Position numbers and translations under genes: made by a program. Below, one piece after another: positions 1 to 10,886 of a DNA stretch of 64,000 bases. Every line of letters begins with the position of its first letter. Positions within the stretch are counted from its first letter, which is position 1. The stretch comes from Hofstenia miamia (lineage: Eukaryota > Xenacoelomorpha > Acoela), in NCBI GenBank assembly GCA_004352715.1, contig SCFE01000002.1, positions 4,129,735 through 4,193,734 on the forward strand. The letters run 5' to 3'. Below the pieces are notes generated by a model. That model saw nothing but the letters and a program-made list of their open reading frames with translations. It was not told the DNA's origin and ran no database searches.

Positions 1-87
1 GGCGTACTAAAACAAAATAAAGTAAATAAAACATAATTAAAAAAGCCATAGTACAAAAAAGTCCAGATAGAAATTAATCGAGTTGCA

Positions 88-974
88 TTAGTATCTAAAG
101 TTGTCTACCTCATCGATGTAGAAAGGTGGTGCGGTGTTACAGAGCGCAGCGGCGTATGATTGATATACCCTGGAAGAATGATGAAACAGGTTGCGCGGTG
201 GCAAGTAACGAGAGGCGAAGCTTTCGTAGACCGCAGTCTTTGGCGGTTTGAGCGATTTGTGAGTAAGTACGAATTTTGACATTCCGTTATGTGAAAAATG
301 GATTCCGTCTTTTGATAGTATATTGCTATTGACGACCTTAGAATCTAAACAAAAATTTGGGAATAGCTTAAATACTGAGAAGTTTAATTTTTGAGACAAG
401 TTAAAAATAATTTTGTTCACTATTTCGTAGTTACTCTATTGCAGAAAGGAGGAAGTTCGCTGAAGAAAAGTCTTGTAGGATTAAACTTGTGCCTAATAAC
501 TTTAATAAGGCTCGAAAACTTAGCTTCGTAATTTTTCTGGATTCTTTAGTATGTCGTTTCGTCCGATTTGTACAAAGACAATCGAAGCATGTGTTGTAAT
601 TCAGAAATGCATGCTCCTGGATATGAGTGAACTGTGACTTCGATCGCAATTTCCTAAACATAGAGCTACCTAACACTAAAAAATTTTTGCACCTGTTTTA
701 ATCTTACGCGGCTTCCTAGGAGGGCAAGCCGAGCTACAGGATGTGGTCGGATTACTAAATGTTTTTTCCGGATGTTGTGATTCGTGTGAATGCGTAGATT
801 TGGATGACGTTGTAAACATGTTCGAGTGCTCTCTGAAGAATGTATGCAGCGATAGCAGTTCTTCTTTGCTGAGCGCTAGAAATGGCGCTACTAGTTTGCT
901 ATGCGTATCATTACAATTGCTATTCGCGTCAACGATGCTTTTCAGAGCCGAGCGGAGCTCACAACCAACTGCCC
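88..974 (-). pseudogene. LINE ORF1 remnant, esterase (SGNH) type
   Basis: Read on the minus strand, three broken reading frames follow one another. A Ser/Thr-rich stretch (974-680) ends at a stop. A second (676-431) starts with a GSSMFR motif like the GDS block of SGNH esterases. A third (420-88) contains DGIHFSHNG, which resembles the catalytic DxxH block. CR1-clade LINEs are known to carry such an esterase in ORF1, and the same motif order appears at 48,330-48,870. Frames change at about 680 and 425, so the gene is dead or badly assembled. It ends at a 1000-N gap, so its link to any ORF2 is unknown. Confidence 0.45.
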
Positions 975-1974
975 NNNNNNNNNNNNNNNNNNNNNNNNNN
1001 NNNNNNNNNNNNNNNNNNNNNNNNNNNNNNNNNNNNNNNNNNNNNNNNNNNNNNNNNNNNNNNNNNNNNNNNNNNNNNNNNNNNNNNNNNNNNNNNNNNN
1101 NNNNNNNNNNNNNNNNNNNNNNNNNNNNNNNNNNNNNNNNNNNNNNNNNNNNNNNNNNNNNNNNNNNNNNNNNNNNNNNNNNNNNNNNNNNNNNNNNNNN
1201 NNNNNNNNNNNNNNNNNNNNNNNNNNNNNNNNNNNNNNNNNNNNNNNNNNNNNNNNNNNNNNNNNNNNNNNNNNNNNNNNNNNNNNNNNNNNNNNNNNNN
1301 NNNNNNNNNNNNNNNNNNNNNNNNNNNNNNNNNNNNNNNNNNNNNNNNNNNNNNNNNNNNNNNNNNNNNNNNNNNNNNNNNNNNNNNNNNNNNNNNNNNN
1401 NNNNNNNNNNNNNNNNNNNNNNNNNNNNNNNNNNNNNNNNNNNNNNNNNNNNNNNNNNNNNNNNNNNNNNNNNNNNNNNNNNNNNNNNNNNNNNNNNNNN
1501 NNNNNNNNNNNNNNNNNNNNNNNNNNNNNNNNNNNNNNNNNNNNNNNNNNNNNNNNNNNNNNNNNNNNNNNNNNNNNNNNNNNNNNNNNNNNNNNNNNNN
1601 NNNNNNNNNNNNNNNNNNNNNNNNNNNNNNNNNNNNNNNNNNNNNNNNNNNNNNNNNNNNNNNNNNNNNNNNNNNNNNNNNNNNNNNNNNNNNNNNNNNN
1701 NNNNNNNNNNNNNNNNNNNNNNNNNNNNNNNNNNNNNNNNNNNNNNNNNNNNNNNNNNNNNNNNNNNNNNNNNNNNNNNNNNNNNNNNNNNNNNNNNNNN
1801 NNNNNNNNNNNNNNNNNNNNNNNNNNNNNNNNNNNNNNNNNNNNNNNNNNNNNNNNNNNNNNNNNNNNNNNNNNNNNNNNNNNNNNNNNNNNNNNNNNNN
1901 NNNNNNNNNNNNNNNNNNNNNNNNNNNNNNNNNNNNNNNNNNNNNNNNNNNNNNNNNNNNNNNNNNNNNNNNNN
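975..1974. other. Assembly gap, exactly 1000 N
   Basis: A run of exactly 1000 undetermined bases, which looks like a fixed-size placeholder. Open frames that cross it have no meaning. Confidence 0.99.
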
Positions 1975-3090
1975 AGAGTTGACCCTAATTAAGACAGTTT
2001 TTGCATTTATTTTGATTACATGAAAGCTTTTGACAGGGTGCCGCATCAGAGTTTGCTTCAAAAACGTCGTCTTTTTGGCTTGGATGATCAGTACGTTGCT
2101 TTTTTCACTTCTTATTTAAGCAACCGAAGCCAATTTGTCAATATTAATGGGACCATTTCCCCGCCGACCCCAGTAATTAGTGGTGTGCCACAGGACAGTA
2201 TTTTGGGCCTTTGTTATTTTTAATTTTTATTAACGATATGCCAGACTGCTTTCTGAGTAATTTTATGCTATATGCTGACGACTGTAAATCCTTATTTAGG
2301 AGTTCCGATGTCCTTAACAACAATATCATCGAATTTATTAAGTGGAACAGTACAAATGCGATGGCCATCAATGTTCCTAAGACTCAGTTACTAATTTTCC
2401 GCTCGAAACAGCCTGTCAAAATTGTTGTCGAAGATAGCGAATGATTTTGTTCCTTGGCTTCCCTCAATTGGTCTCGTCATGGGATTTCTCAACTCCAGAA
2501 AGCCGGAATTCTTTCTTTGTGTTGAAGCACAACGTTCCTTTCCGCACGAATATTCCTGTAAAATTTAACCTAGTTCAGTCCTGTGTTCTTATCATTATCA
2601 TGTATGCCAGCTCCACTTGGTGGCCGAATACCACCATCTTACATTAGATCGACAGTTTTATGCCTTTATTGGGTGTTTGGGAAAACCTCCTTCTACCAAA
2701 TTCTTGCCTCTAATTATGGTTTATTTCCCCTAATTGTCTATTGGCAAATCACTGATATTCGGATGATGAAAGATTTTCTCGACGGCAATAGCTGCATCTC
2801 TCGCGACACCTTCACAATAATATAAACTCCAGTCTCCTAACTATATTCTCTACATTCGGAAAACAATGAAGAAGAAGACTGATAACAATTTCTTTCAGTG
2901 GGCTGCAGTTTTAGCAAATGTGCTTGCGACTCAACAAAATATTCAGGTCGCCTCTGCTCCTATACTTGAGTTATAATAAGTGTTAAGGTTTATGTGAGCC
3001 TCCTGTTCAGAAAAACTTCGTTATGTTTATACACTCATAGTTAATGTAATTCCATATTCTGGGAATTTAAGTCTTTTTGTTGTTGTTGTT
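1975..3090 (+). mobile_element. LINE-A 3' part (reverse transcriptase to tail), redundant copy
   Basis: Reads KAFDRVPHQSLL, then SGVPQ and a YADD box: reverse transcriptase blocks of Jockey/CR1-type LINEs. Frameshifts at about 2,220 and 2,445 break it. It continues into a C-terminal region to about 2,820, then AT-rich 3' sequence ending near a (TTG)n run at about 3,080. It is the inverted duplicate of the 3' half of the LINE at 15,484-19,150. Confidence 0.8.
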
Positions 3091-3481
3091 AGAACTGCAT
3101 TAAAAGTACGCTTTTACTGTGTACTTCTTAGCACTTAGTTCATTTAATTCCGCAACATTTCGAAAAAAATCAATATTTAAGAAGTTACGATTGATATTTT
3201 ACCTTTAAAGTCAAAAGAATTCCAAAATTATACAATAACTTTCAAACTATATAATACATTGAGATAATAAATATTCGAAAAATTAATTACTCGTTTATTC
3301 ACACCCTATTCAAATATGCAAAACGATCTGAAACATGTTCACCGAAAGTCAGTGAAGCTTGTCATCATAATGAATAATTTACTGATTTTTAAAGTACTTA
3401 TTATTGTAATGAAAAGTAATCGTTTTGAAAATTATACCTACTTACGCTTTAAATTTAAATCGCAAAAATGTTAAACAAAAC

Positions 3482-3553
3482 CTTAATAGAATTGACAACT
3501 CCTTGTGATTTAAATTTTTCATACAATTTACGTTTGAATTCCTCTTTTTCCAT
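3482..3553 (-). CDS. Duplicate of OFD1 exon 1 (in the inverted contig)
   Basis: The 24-codon first coding exon of the OFD1 gene at 15,022-15,093 occurs here again on the opposite strand, with the same ATG and the same splice donor. No other OFD1 exon accompanies it, so it is a by-product of the inverted contig copy and not a second gene. Confidence 0.8.
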
Positions 3554-3781
3554 GTCCCATTTACACAAAATTTTGAATTTGATGCTAGGGAAATAAAGTT
3601 GACGTTAATTATATCGAAAAAATCAACCAATTATGTTAAATACACAATATTTAATCTTAGAATATAGTCGTAGAAATTTTTTTCATCATGGGTTTTGACT
3701 GCAGTTCGAGATTCACTTTCAGCGTGAAATTTATATGCAAGCTAGGTTAGAGCTTGGGAAGTAGGCTTTTGGATTTGGATT

Positions 3782-4570
3782 TCAAAACAGTCTATTATCG
3801 ATATTGAAAAGGATGAGGTATGTTCCGTTGAGTGTAGTTTGTACTTGGAAGGAAATAAAGGTTTGCAATAACTCAGCGATTTGTGATGCAATAGTAGATG
3901 TTGATGTTGTCAATGTTTGACTTATTTCTGTAAGCGAAGAAAATTTTCTTACTTTTGTTAAGTCAATCAGAACTACATCCCGTGGTGCAACATCATTAAT
4001 ACCTGAAGCACGAGTTAAGTGATCTGCAAGCACATTTATTATAGCTACGTGCAACGAGGATCATATCCGCTCATGCCGATGCAATGAGTTTTCATGACAG
4101 AAAGTTCCGCCTGGCCAAGATGCTTTTCACAAGCTGTGCACATCGAACTCATCACCTGCACGGCCTCTACCCTGAAGCGTGCCCATCTGGACGCATCAGG
4201 CACTTCCGCTGCCGCCTTAGAGTACGATCAAGGCAATTCTTCCCGCTTATGACTCAGCTAGCCTGACGATACTTAAGTTTTGTATACACGCTCGAATAAA
4301 CGTTTATCTATCTATCTATCTACATTTTCTTTCAGAACTAAAAAATAATGTAACGGATTTTCCAGCATATTTTTCAATTGGTGAAGGAACATTCGGCGTT
4401 ATAATATAGCATTGAACTGCAAAATCTGATGTTGGGATATTTGTTTGGCTCTTTATTGAAGAATTTCCGTTTGAAAATGATTCCTGGAGAATTTCTTCTA
4501 TTTTTCTCTTTGAGCGATTGTTGTTCGGCCGCTCTTCTTAGCAATGACAGATATGTGATAAAACCTCATT
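3782..4570 (-). other. Duplicate of the unrecognised coding segments at 14,110-14,792
   Basis: The minus strand holds the 90-codon frame (4,054-3,782) and the frame at about 4,565-4,335 that are also present on the plus strand at 14,515-14,792 and 14,110-14,360. They are separated here by the retroelement end at 4,085-4,323. See those entries. Confidence 0.5.
4085..4323 (+). mobile_element. 3' end of a non-LTR retroelement with (TATC)n tail
   Basis: A 60-codon frame rich in His, Arg and Cys ends at 4,266. It is followed by AATAAA and a tail of about four TATC units. A terminal microsatellite right after a polyadenylation-like signal is typical of non-LTR 3' ends. The counterpart at 14,361-14,513 is cut by a single N. 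The clade is not determined. Confidence 0.55.
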
Positions 4571-4753
4571 CTTTAGTGGTATATATTCTTCATTCTATAT
4601 TTGACATAGATGTTTATTCGAATCACTCCTTTTCGCTGCAATAACCCAAGCTTTTGTCACCTTCTCACGGAACAAGAACAACTACAATGTTCGTTGTATT
4701 GGTGTTACAGTTGGAAACAACCAGGCATCGTAATTGTGACTTTAAAATAATAC

Positions 4754-5753
4754 NNNNNNNNNNNNNNNNNNNNNNNNNNNNNNNNNNNNNNNNNNNNNNN
4801 NNNNNNNNNNNNNNNNNNNNNNNNNNNNNNNNNNNNNNNNNNNNNNNNNNNNNNNNNNNNNNNNNNNNNNNNNNNNNNNNNNNNNNNNNNNNNNNNNNNN
4901 NNNNNNNNNNNNNNNNNNNNNNNNNNNNNNNNNNNNNNNNNNNNNNNNNNNNNNNNNNNNNNNNNNNNNNNNNNNNNNNNNNNNNNNNNNNNNNNNNNNN
5001 NNNNNNNNNNNNNNNNNNNNNNNNNNNNNNNNNNNNNNNNNNNNNNNNNNNNNNNNNNNNNNNNNNNNNNNNNNNNNNNNNNNNNNNNNNNNNNNNNNNN
5101 NNNNNNNNNNNNNNNNNNNNNNNNNNNNNNNNNNNNNNNNNNNNNNNNNNNNNNNNNNNNNNNNNNNNNNNNNNNNNNNNNNNNNNNNNNNNNNNNNNNN
5201 NNNNNNNNNNNNNNNNNNNNNNNNNNNNNNNNNNNNNNNNNNNNNNNNNNNNNNNNNNNNNNNNNNNNNNNNNNNNNNNNNNNNNNNNNNNNNNNNNNNN
5301 NNNNNNNNNNNNNNNNNNNNNNNNNNNNNNNNNNNNNNNNNNNNNNNNNNNNNNNNNNNNNNNNNNNNNNNNNNNNNNNNNNNNNNNNNNNNNNNNNNNN
5401 NNNNNNNNNNNNNNNNNNNNNNNNNNNNNNNNNNNNNNNNNNNNNNNNNNNNNNNNNNNNNNNNNNNNNNNNNNNNNNNNNNNNNNNNNNNNNNNNNNNN
5501 NNNNNNNNNNNNNNNNNNNNNNNNNNNNNNNNNNNNNNNNNNNNNNNNNNNNNNNNNNNNNNNNNNNNNNNNNNNNNNNNNNNNNNNNNNNNNNNNNNNN
5601 NNNNNNNNNNNNNNNNNNNNNNNNNNNNNNNNNNNNNNNNNNNNNNNNNNNNNNNNNNNNNNNNNNNNNNNNNNNNNNNNNNNNNNNNNNNNNNNNNNNN
5701 NNNNNNNNNNNNNNNNNNNNNNNNNNNNNNNNNNNNNNNNNNNNNNNNNNNNN
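4754..5753. other. Assembly gap, exactly 1000 N
   Basis: Second fixed-length placeholder. It closes the isolated inverted contig 1,975-4,753. Confidence 0.99.
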
Positions 5754-5799
5754 ACGTGAACCCGAAAGGGGTTGTTATAATACAGTATATATTAAACAT

Positions 5800-6060
5800 G
5801 TCGTAATGCAAACAAATGTGATATTATCAAAAATTACTCATGCCAAAAAGTGTAAACTAAATTTGAACATGAATCATGCAAATAGGCCCTAATATGGTAC
5901 ACTAATTAAAAGCTATTAGCAAGCTGTCAGCCAGTTACCCCCAGAACTGTCAAAAAGCACTTTGTGAGTTATCGCAATCTGTCAGAAATTCATTAGTCAT
6001 CTGTCAATCAAATGGTGAGTCACTAAAAACACCCCCTCGATATCGCTGAATCAGCTAAGT
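5800..6060. repeat. Diverged relative of the terminal repeat at 62,765-62,970
   Basis: Shares a series of words in the same order with the right terminal repeat of the 10.3-kb element: GTAAACTAAATT, AATCAT, CACTAAT, CTATTAGCA, AGAACTGT and TGAGTxACTAAAA. CTGTCA recurs four times in 5,920-6,010. The partner repeat would lie to the left, in or beyond the 1000-N gap. Judged by eye only. Confidence 0.45.
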
Positions 6061-6114
6061 GTTACGAGAACTTCAGGGTGTCCCAATGAGACGGGGCCTG
6101 CCCTTCCCTTACTA

Positions 6115-7915
6115 CTATTATGAAATCTCCAACGAATTAAACAAGACCGCAAAATTTCTTTAACCCTGAATTTTCTTTTCGTTTTACCAGTATTGAAACC
6201 TTAAAAGCAATTCTCAAACTCAATGTTAACAAAACAAGTGGGCCTTCTATAATCCCTTCTTGGGCACTTAAAATCACTGCAGGTATTATAGCGAGTCCTC
6301 TAAATTATATATTTAATGAATGCATTAAAAGTAATTACTTTCCGGATTATTTAAAACTTGCTCACATTACTCCTATCTTTAAGAAAAATGATCCGTATCA
6401 TGCGAAAAATTATCGACTAATTTCAATTACTTCACCAATAAGCAAAGTATTCGAGCAATGATTACATAACCATATAACGGAGTATCTCAATAGGTACAAC
6501 CTACTATCAAACACTCAATTTAGATTTCGTAAACATTTTTCAACTACCGATGCTCTATTAAATGCTACAGAAAAATAGAGATAATCACTGGATGCAAATA
6601 AATTCGTAGCTATTGCTTGCTTAGATCTTTCTAAAGCTTTTGATTCTATTGATTATAGCATACTAATACAAAAATTATCCTGTGTGGGGTTTTCTAACAA
6701 TAGCAGAAATTTGATAACTAGTTATTTGAAACATACATTCCAGTAAGTTAAAGTAAATGATGTATTTTCGCATTGTCTACCTGTCAACAATGGTGTCCCT
6801 TCAGGGGACAATTTTAGGTCCACTTCTTTTCAGTATATATGTAAACAATATGCATACGATAACTGATTGCAATTTAATTCAAGATGCCGATGATACCTGT
6901 ATATTCAATGATAATAAATCTATGCATTTAGCAATTGAATCTGTAGCAAATAATTGCAACAAATTGACAACGTACTTTAACATGCATAAGTTACTTATAA
7001 ATAAAAGTAAAACAGAATTTTGTATTTTGCAGCCCTCTACGACAAATTATGATGTTTCAGCATTAATCTTAATCTTAATAATGTTAAGGCTCCAACTGTA
7101 GACAATTTCAAATATTTAGGAGTAATTTTTTATTCAAAGCTAAATTTTGAATCACACACTAATGCAATAGTCCGAAAATTGGCAATAGGTATAAGAAGTA
7201 TGTCAATGGTAGTAAAACAACTACCTGCCAGTGCAATAATTCAATTTTTTCATTCATTTATAATGAGTCACCTAAGTTATGCAAATATATTATTTACTGA
7301 TCTAAAAGATGTTTTATATAGAAAACTTGATATTCAATTAAAATGGGCCCTAAACGTTTCAAAGATAAATTCTTTCAGAACTAGGCAGTATATTTCTAGG
7401 TCTATTCTTTTCCCAAGACAGCTAATCATATTAAACACACGGTTAACATTTTTCAAGCTCATCAAGAAATTACCACCTTATAATATTATTTCAATGCCTG
7501 GATTTATTCATAAGCATAATTCCAGATCAAAGCACTATACCTGCATTAAGTATAGAAAAAAGGTTCTGCAAAAATCATTCATTAATACCGCTATTCGAAC
7601 TTGGAACTCATTACCTAAAGAGATAAGGAACATTGAAAAATTGCAAGCTTTTAAGAAGAACATTAAATTTTTAATTAAGCAAAAGTATATCTCAGGTAAC
7701 GCATTGCTAGGATACAAGTTCTACAATAATTATTATACATCTTGTTCTTGAAATCCTGATAGTAATTTATCCCTAGCCTGGTAGATTTATTGTATATAGA
7801 GCCTTATCCTATTGTATGTGTTTGTATGTATGTATGTATGTATGTATATTTGACGACGCTATTCAGATAAATTACCAGTTTATAATTGTTAATATTTATC
7901 TGAATAAAGAATATC
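6115..7915 (+). pseudogene. LINE-B: reverse transcriptase and C-terminal part, broken
   Basis: From about 6,170 the frame shows the LINE reverse transcriptase in order: HITPIFKK and NYRLISITSPISKVFE (fingers), DLSKAFDSID (motif A), VPSG (motif B), a degraded active-site box reading DADD at about 6,885, a KYLGV box at about 7,110, then an intact 190-codon C-terminal frame (7,179-7,751) with TWNSLPKEIR. In-frame stops at about 6,460, 6,576 and 6,745 and frameshifts at about 6,790 and 7,080 inactivate it. The 5' half is missing, as usual for a 5'-truncated LINE. A (GTAT)n run and an AATAAA signal follow at 7,805-7,910. Related to LINE-C and LINE-D. Confidence 0.85.
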
Positions 7916-8023
7916 TTATCTGTAAACAGTATTTAAAAATGTAAAAAGAAACTCTAAAGGTAGATATTTCCTTCCTTCCTTAATAAACAATGTATACCCG
8001 GTACATGCAGAAATAATGTGACG

Positions 8024-8150
8024 CTATAGTAATGATGTATTATCACTAAATAAAGATGTGTCAACGGCATATTGAATCAAATTGCAATCAGGGATGTTGT
8101 GCATGCAATTTACATAAATACTAAAAATATATCCCAAAATTGTTCCCGGA
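8024..8150 (-). pseudogene. LINE-B reverse transcriptase fragment, opposite strand
   Basis: On the minus strand GTILGYIFSIYVN and the following 25 residues match the motif B-C region of LINE-B (GTILGPLLFSIYVNNM), with the active-site box mutated to YAVD. Upstream sequence is unrelated. A dead fragment only. Confidence 0.65.
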
Positions 8151-8439
8151 GTAGAAGTCGGTACGGTCTTTGAAAATTGTGCATTTTTCACTTGCTGCTT
8201 TTCTTGAGTTGGTGAAACAACTAGCTGAGCAGCACAGGTATCTTTCAGGCTTGCCTTTGTGTGGGCTTCCTGACACAAAAACCAAAGCAACACCACAGCA
8301 AAAGATTGTTGTATCACACAACAGGCACAACACGACAACAGAAGCATAAATGTATTCGTAACATATCTACTAAAAAGAGGCTTGAGGATCCCAAATGCTA
8401 AGACATTCTTTCTCACACCAAATCTTAGAAGCAACTAAG

Positions 8440-10886
8440 TATACCTTTCCAATTTTAGTCTTGAAAGGACCCGACCAAAAAACAAATATGGTACCAGACC
8501 AATTTGAAGAAGCTTATATTTTGTATTATAGTTGCAATTTTACTATATTTACTAAGTTATAACATCTTAATTCCGTATAACCTATTAAATTTAATTACTA
8601 ATAACTAGTTATAGCACATTTATTTTCATTAACGAACCAGAAATAGTTAGCGGAGTAAATCTAGAAAAATGAGCGTTGATGGAGGCGGAAAATTTGACCA
8701 CGGTTTGGGACCGAAAATGTGTGGTCAAGCAGGTCTCTATTTTCAATATAACTACAGTAGCAAAGTGGCACTTAGGCATTCGATGCATAATTTCTAATAA
8801 CTTTTGAATCGGAACAGAGATGGACAGGGTCCAGTCCGGTATCTACACCTAACATTTCATTCACTTCAAGGGGTATTGAACATACATTTTCACCAGTATA
8901 TTTTTAACATCGGTTTGGGAGTAGTAATGGTAAAAATAAGAATTGTGGTGTTTCAGAACAGTATTTCTGCAACCTATCCTAAAGGTAGAGCATCTTTCAC
9001 AAATAGCCAGTTCAAAAATATTCTAAGATGAGTAAATCAAAAGTGGGCCGATTAGCCCTATGACAGGTCTCAGTCGTTTGTCTAAGTCAGTAAAATATAA
9101 AGTAATACATACTCTAACAGCAAGGAAAGTGCATTTACTAAAATGCGTATTAAATTATATTACATGTTATGAAGGAAAGGCAACATTGTTTTATCTAGTT
9201 GACTATCCGTGTATCTGCACTAATTCGATTTGGCTTGCAGTGCATTTACAGTGATGATAGTCATGCCCCTCAACCAAGCAGCACATAACACATATAAAGA
9301 AGCAGCTAAATTTCGCTGTTGCTTATATTAAGGGAATACAATATCTAATTTATAGCAACAAAATATATTTGAAATTTTTTAGTATCATCCGGTACCTGTC
9401 AACAGATTTCAAATTAAAAAATTAACTACTTATTCGCATTTAGCATAAAAACTACCCTAGATAACAGGCTTTCCAGAACACCTCCCGGTTTCTCAACTGA
9501 GCAGCCCTGTATTTAAAAGCCCTTGGTATCAGAAGAATTTAAATTATTTTTAAATAATCGTTAATCTTCCCAAGTACTGCCACAGCAATACAAATTTTTA
9601 GCATGTTCATCAATAAGCGTATCAACAGCTCACGATTTCCAAATTTCTTAATAGGCTTGGAGGAAATTTTTTTTGAAGATGTGAAAAACGGTTTATCCTT
9701 CTAAAAGGGTATCAGGCTATTTCATGTAATATTATCGACTTTTCATTATATGCAGTAATTTTAAGAGCCCACGTGTTTGATTTGTTTTAACATTTTATAA
9801 CTTGTGGAAGGAAAACAAAATCGGGCCTCCGAAAATTGCGCGAATTTTCACAGGTAATTGACCCGTCCCGCGAACAGGGTACGATCCGGATTATTTAACA
9901 ATTTTTCAATTTTTTTGGAAATCAAAAAGTAATGGTAAAAATTATATTTTACAGGCAAATCATTTCAGTTTTTTATTTTATAGCAGGCTTTGCCAAGCTG
10001 TCATACTTATTGGACTTAATAGATGTAATTCCGTGGTCAGGGAATGGGCATTTGGAAATGCATTAATCATAACTTAAAACAAAGACAACATTTATTACGA
10101 CATGCCACGGTCAAGCTTAAGCAAAAAGATTACCAAAATAAATTACGTCATTGTAAAAATCAACATTGATTGATCATTTGCTAATATATTCGATTGGCAA
10201 ACATTTTGATTGGCAGTGGCATGTAATAAATGATGCTTTTCCTTTTTGGAAAAATATTGAATAAACTGAAAAAAAAATTGAATCATATTACATTAATGCA
10301 CTTAACAATGTAATATTTTCCAGTGCTATTCGAGGAAAGTTTAAGTGGCTTTAGAAGGGAATGCTCTGGTATCCAACATTACATTACATGAAATTAAGAA
10401 TATACCAATTTTAAATTTGTTTGCCCGAAAATAGCGAAGGGTCCAATTTCCCAATAAATCGAAACCTATATTTTTAGAACAGACAACTGATCAATCCTCT
10501 ACTAATTTTTGAACAAAATCATTATGAAATCTCGAATTTATAATTTGGATTATAAATTTCTATCCAAAATTTGATATGATATTACTGGAATTACTACGCA
10601 TTATTTCTTTTAGGGATGGTTATTGCGGTCAGTGACTAACTGCTGACCACTACGAACTTGAATTTTCAAAATCTCGAAAACAATTGCTTGAAGTCACTGG
10701 TGTAATGAGACATTGGCTGAGGGCCAAGTGTGGTTATGCTTAAATACATGCAGCAAATATATCACGTGAAATCCTAACTATTTCACTATATAAAATGCAC
10801 ATTCATTCAAAGACTACAATAAAATAAAATCTATTAAAAATACAACTCTATATAAAAATTAAAGCTATGTTATTTTAGAAAAGACA
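8440..10886. other. No gene seen; AT-rich intergenic sequence
   Basis: Both strands carry only short open frames without recognisable motifs. The only structure seen is the small inverted repeat at 10,085-10,240. Confidence 0.6.
10085..10240. repeat. Short inverted-repeat unit (possible small MITE)
   Basis: CATTTATTACGACATGCCAC near 10,090 faces GTGGCATGTAATAAATGATG near 10,218, with about 110 bp between. The arms match except for a small indel. No target-site duplication could be fixed. Confidence 0.4.

Larger units (their letters stand above)
1975..4753. repeat. Inverted near-identical copy of 13,931-16,603 (isolated contig between two gaps)
   Basis: This segment is bounded on both sides by 1000-N gaps. 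Its reverse complement matches 13,931-16,603 almost base for base. One visible protein difference is Asp versus Tyr in the LINE reverse transcriptase. It also carries about 112 bp (4,060-4,171) that the other copy lacks where a single N stands (14,514). A biological inverted duplication would not be expected to stop exactly at gap edges, so a redundant haplotype contig placed here in the wrong orientation is the simplest reading. Confidence 0.9.

Noticed and set aside
676-2061. Long open frames (360-460 codons) across 975-1,974 on both strands
   Set aside because: They consist mainly of undetermined bases in a fixed-length gap. Only the flanks are real sequence.
4654-5892. Open frames of about 370-410 codons across 4,754-5,753
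   Set aside because: Same reason: the frame is open only because Ns were read through.
8024-8434. 136-codon minus frame as a Cys-rich secreted protein
   Set aside because: Its C-terminal third is a LINE-B reverse transcriptase fragment. The Cys-rich part comes from a GT/CA-rich stretch without family support.
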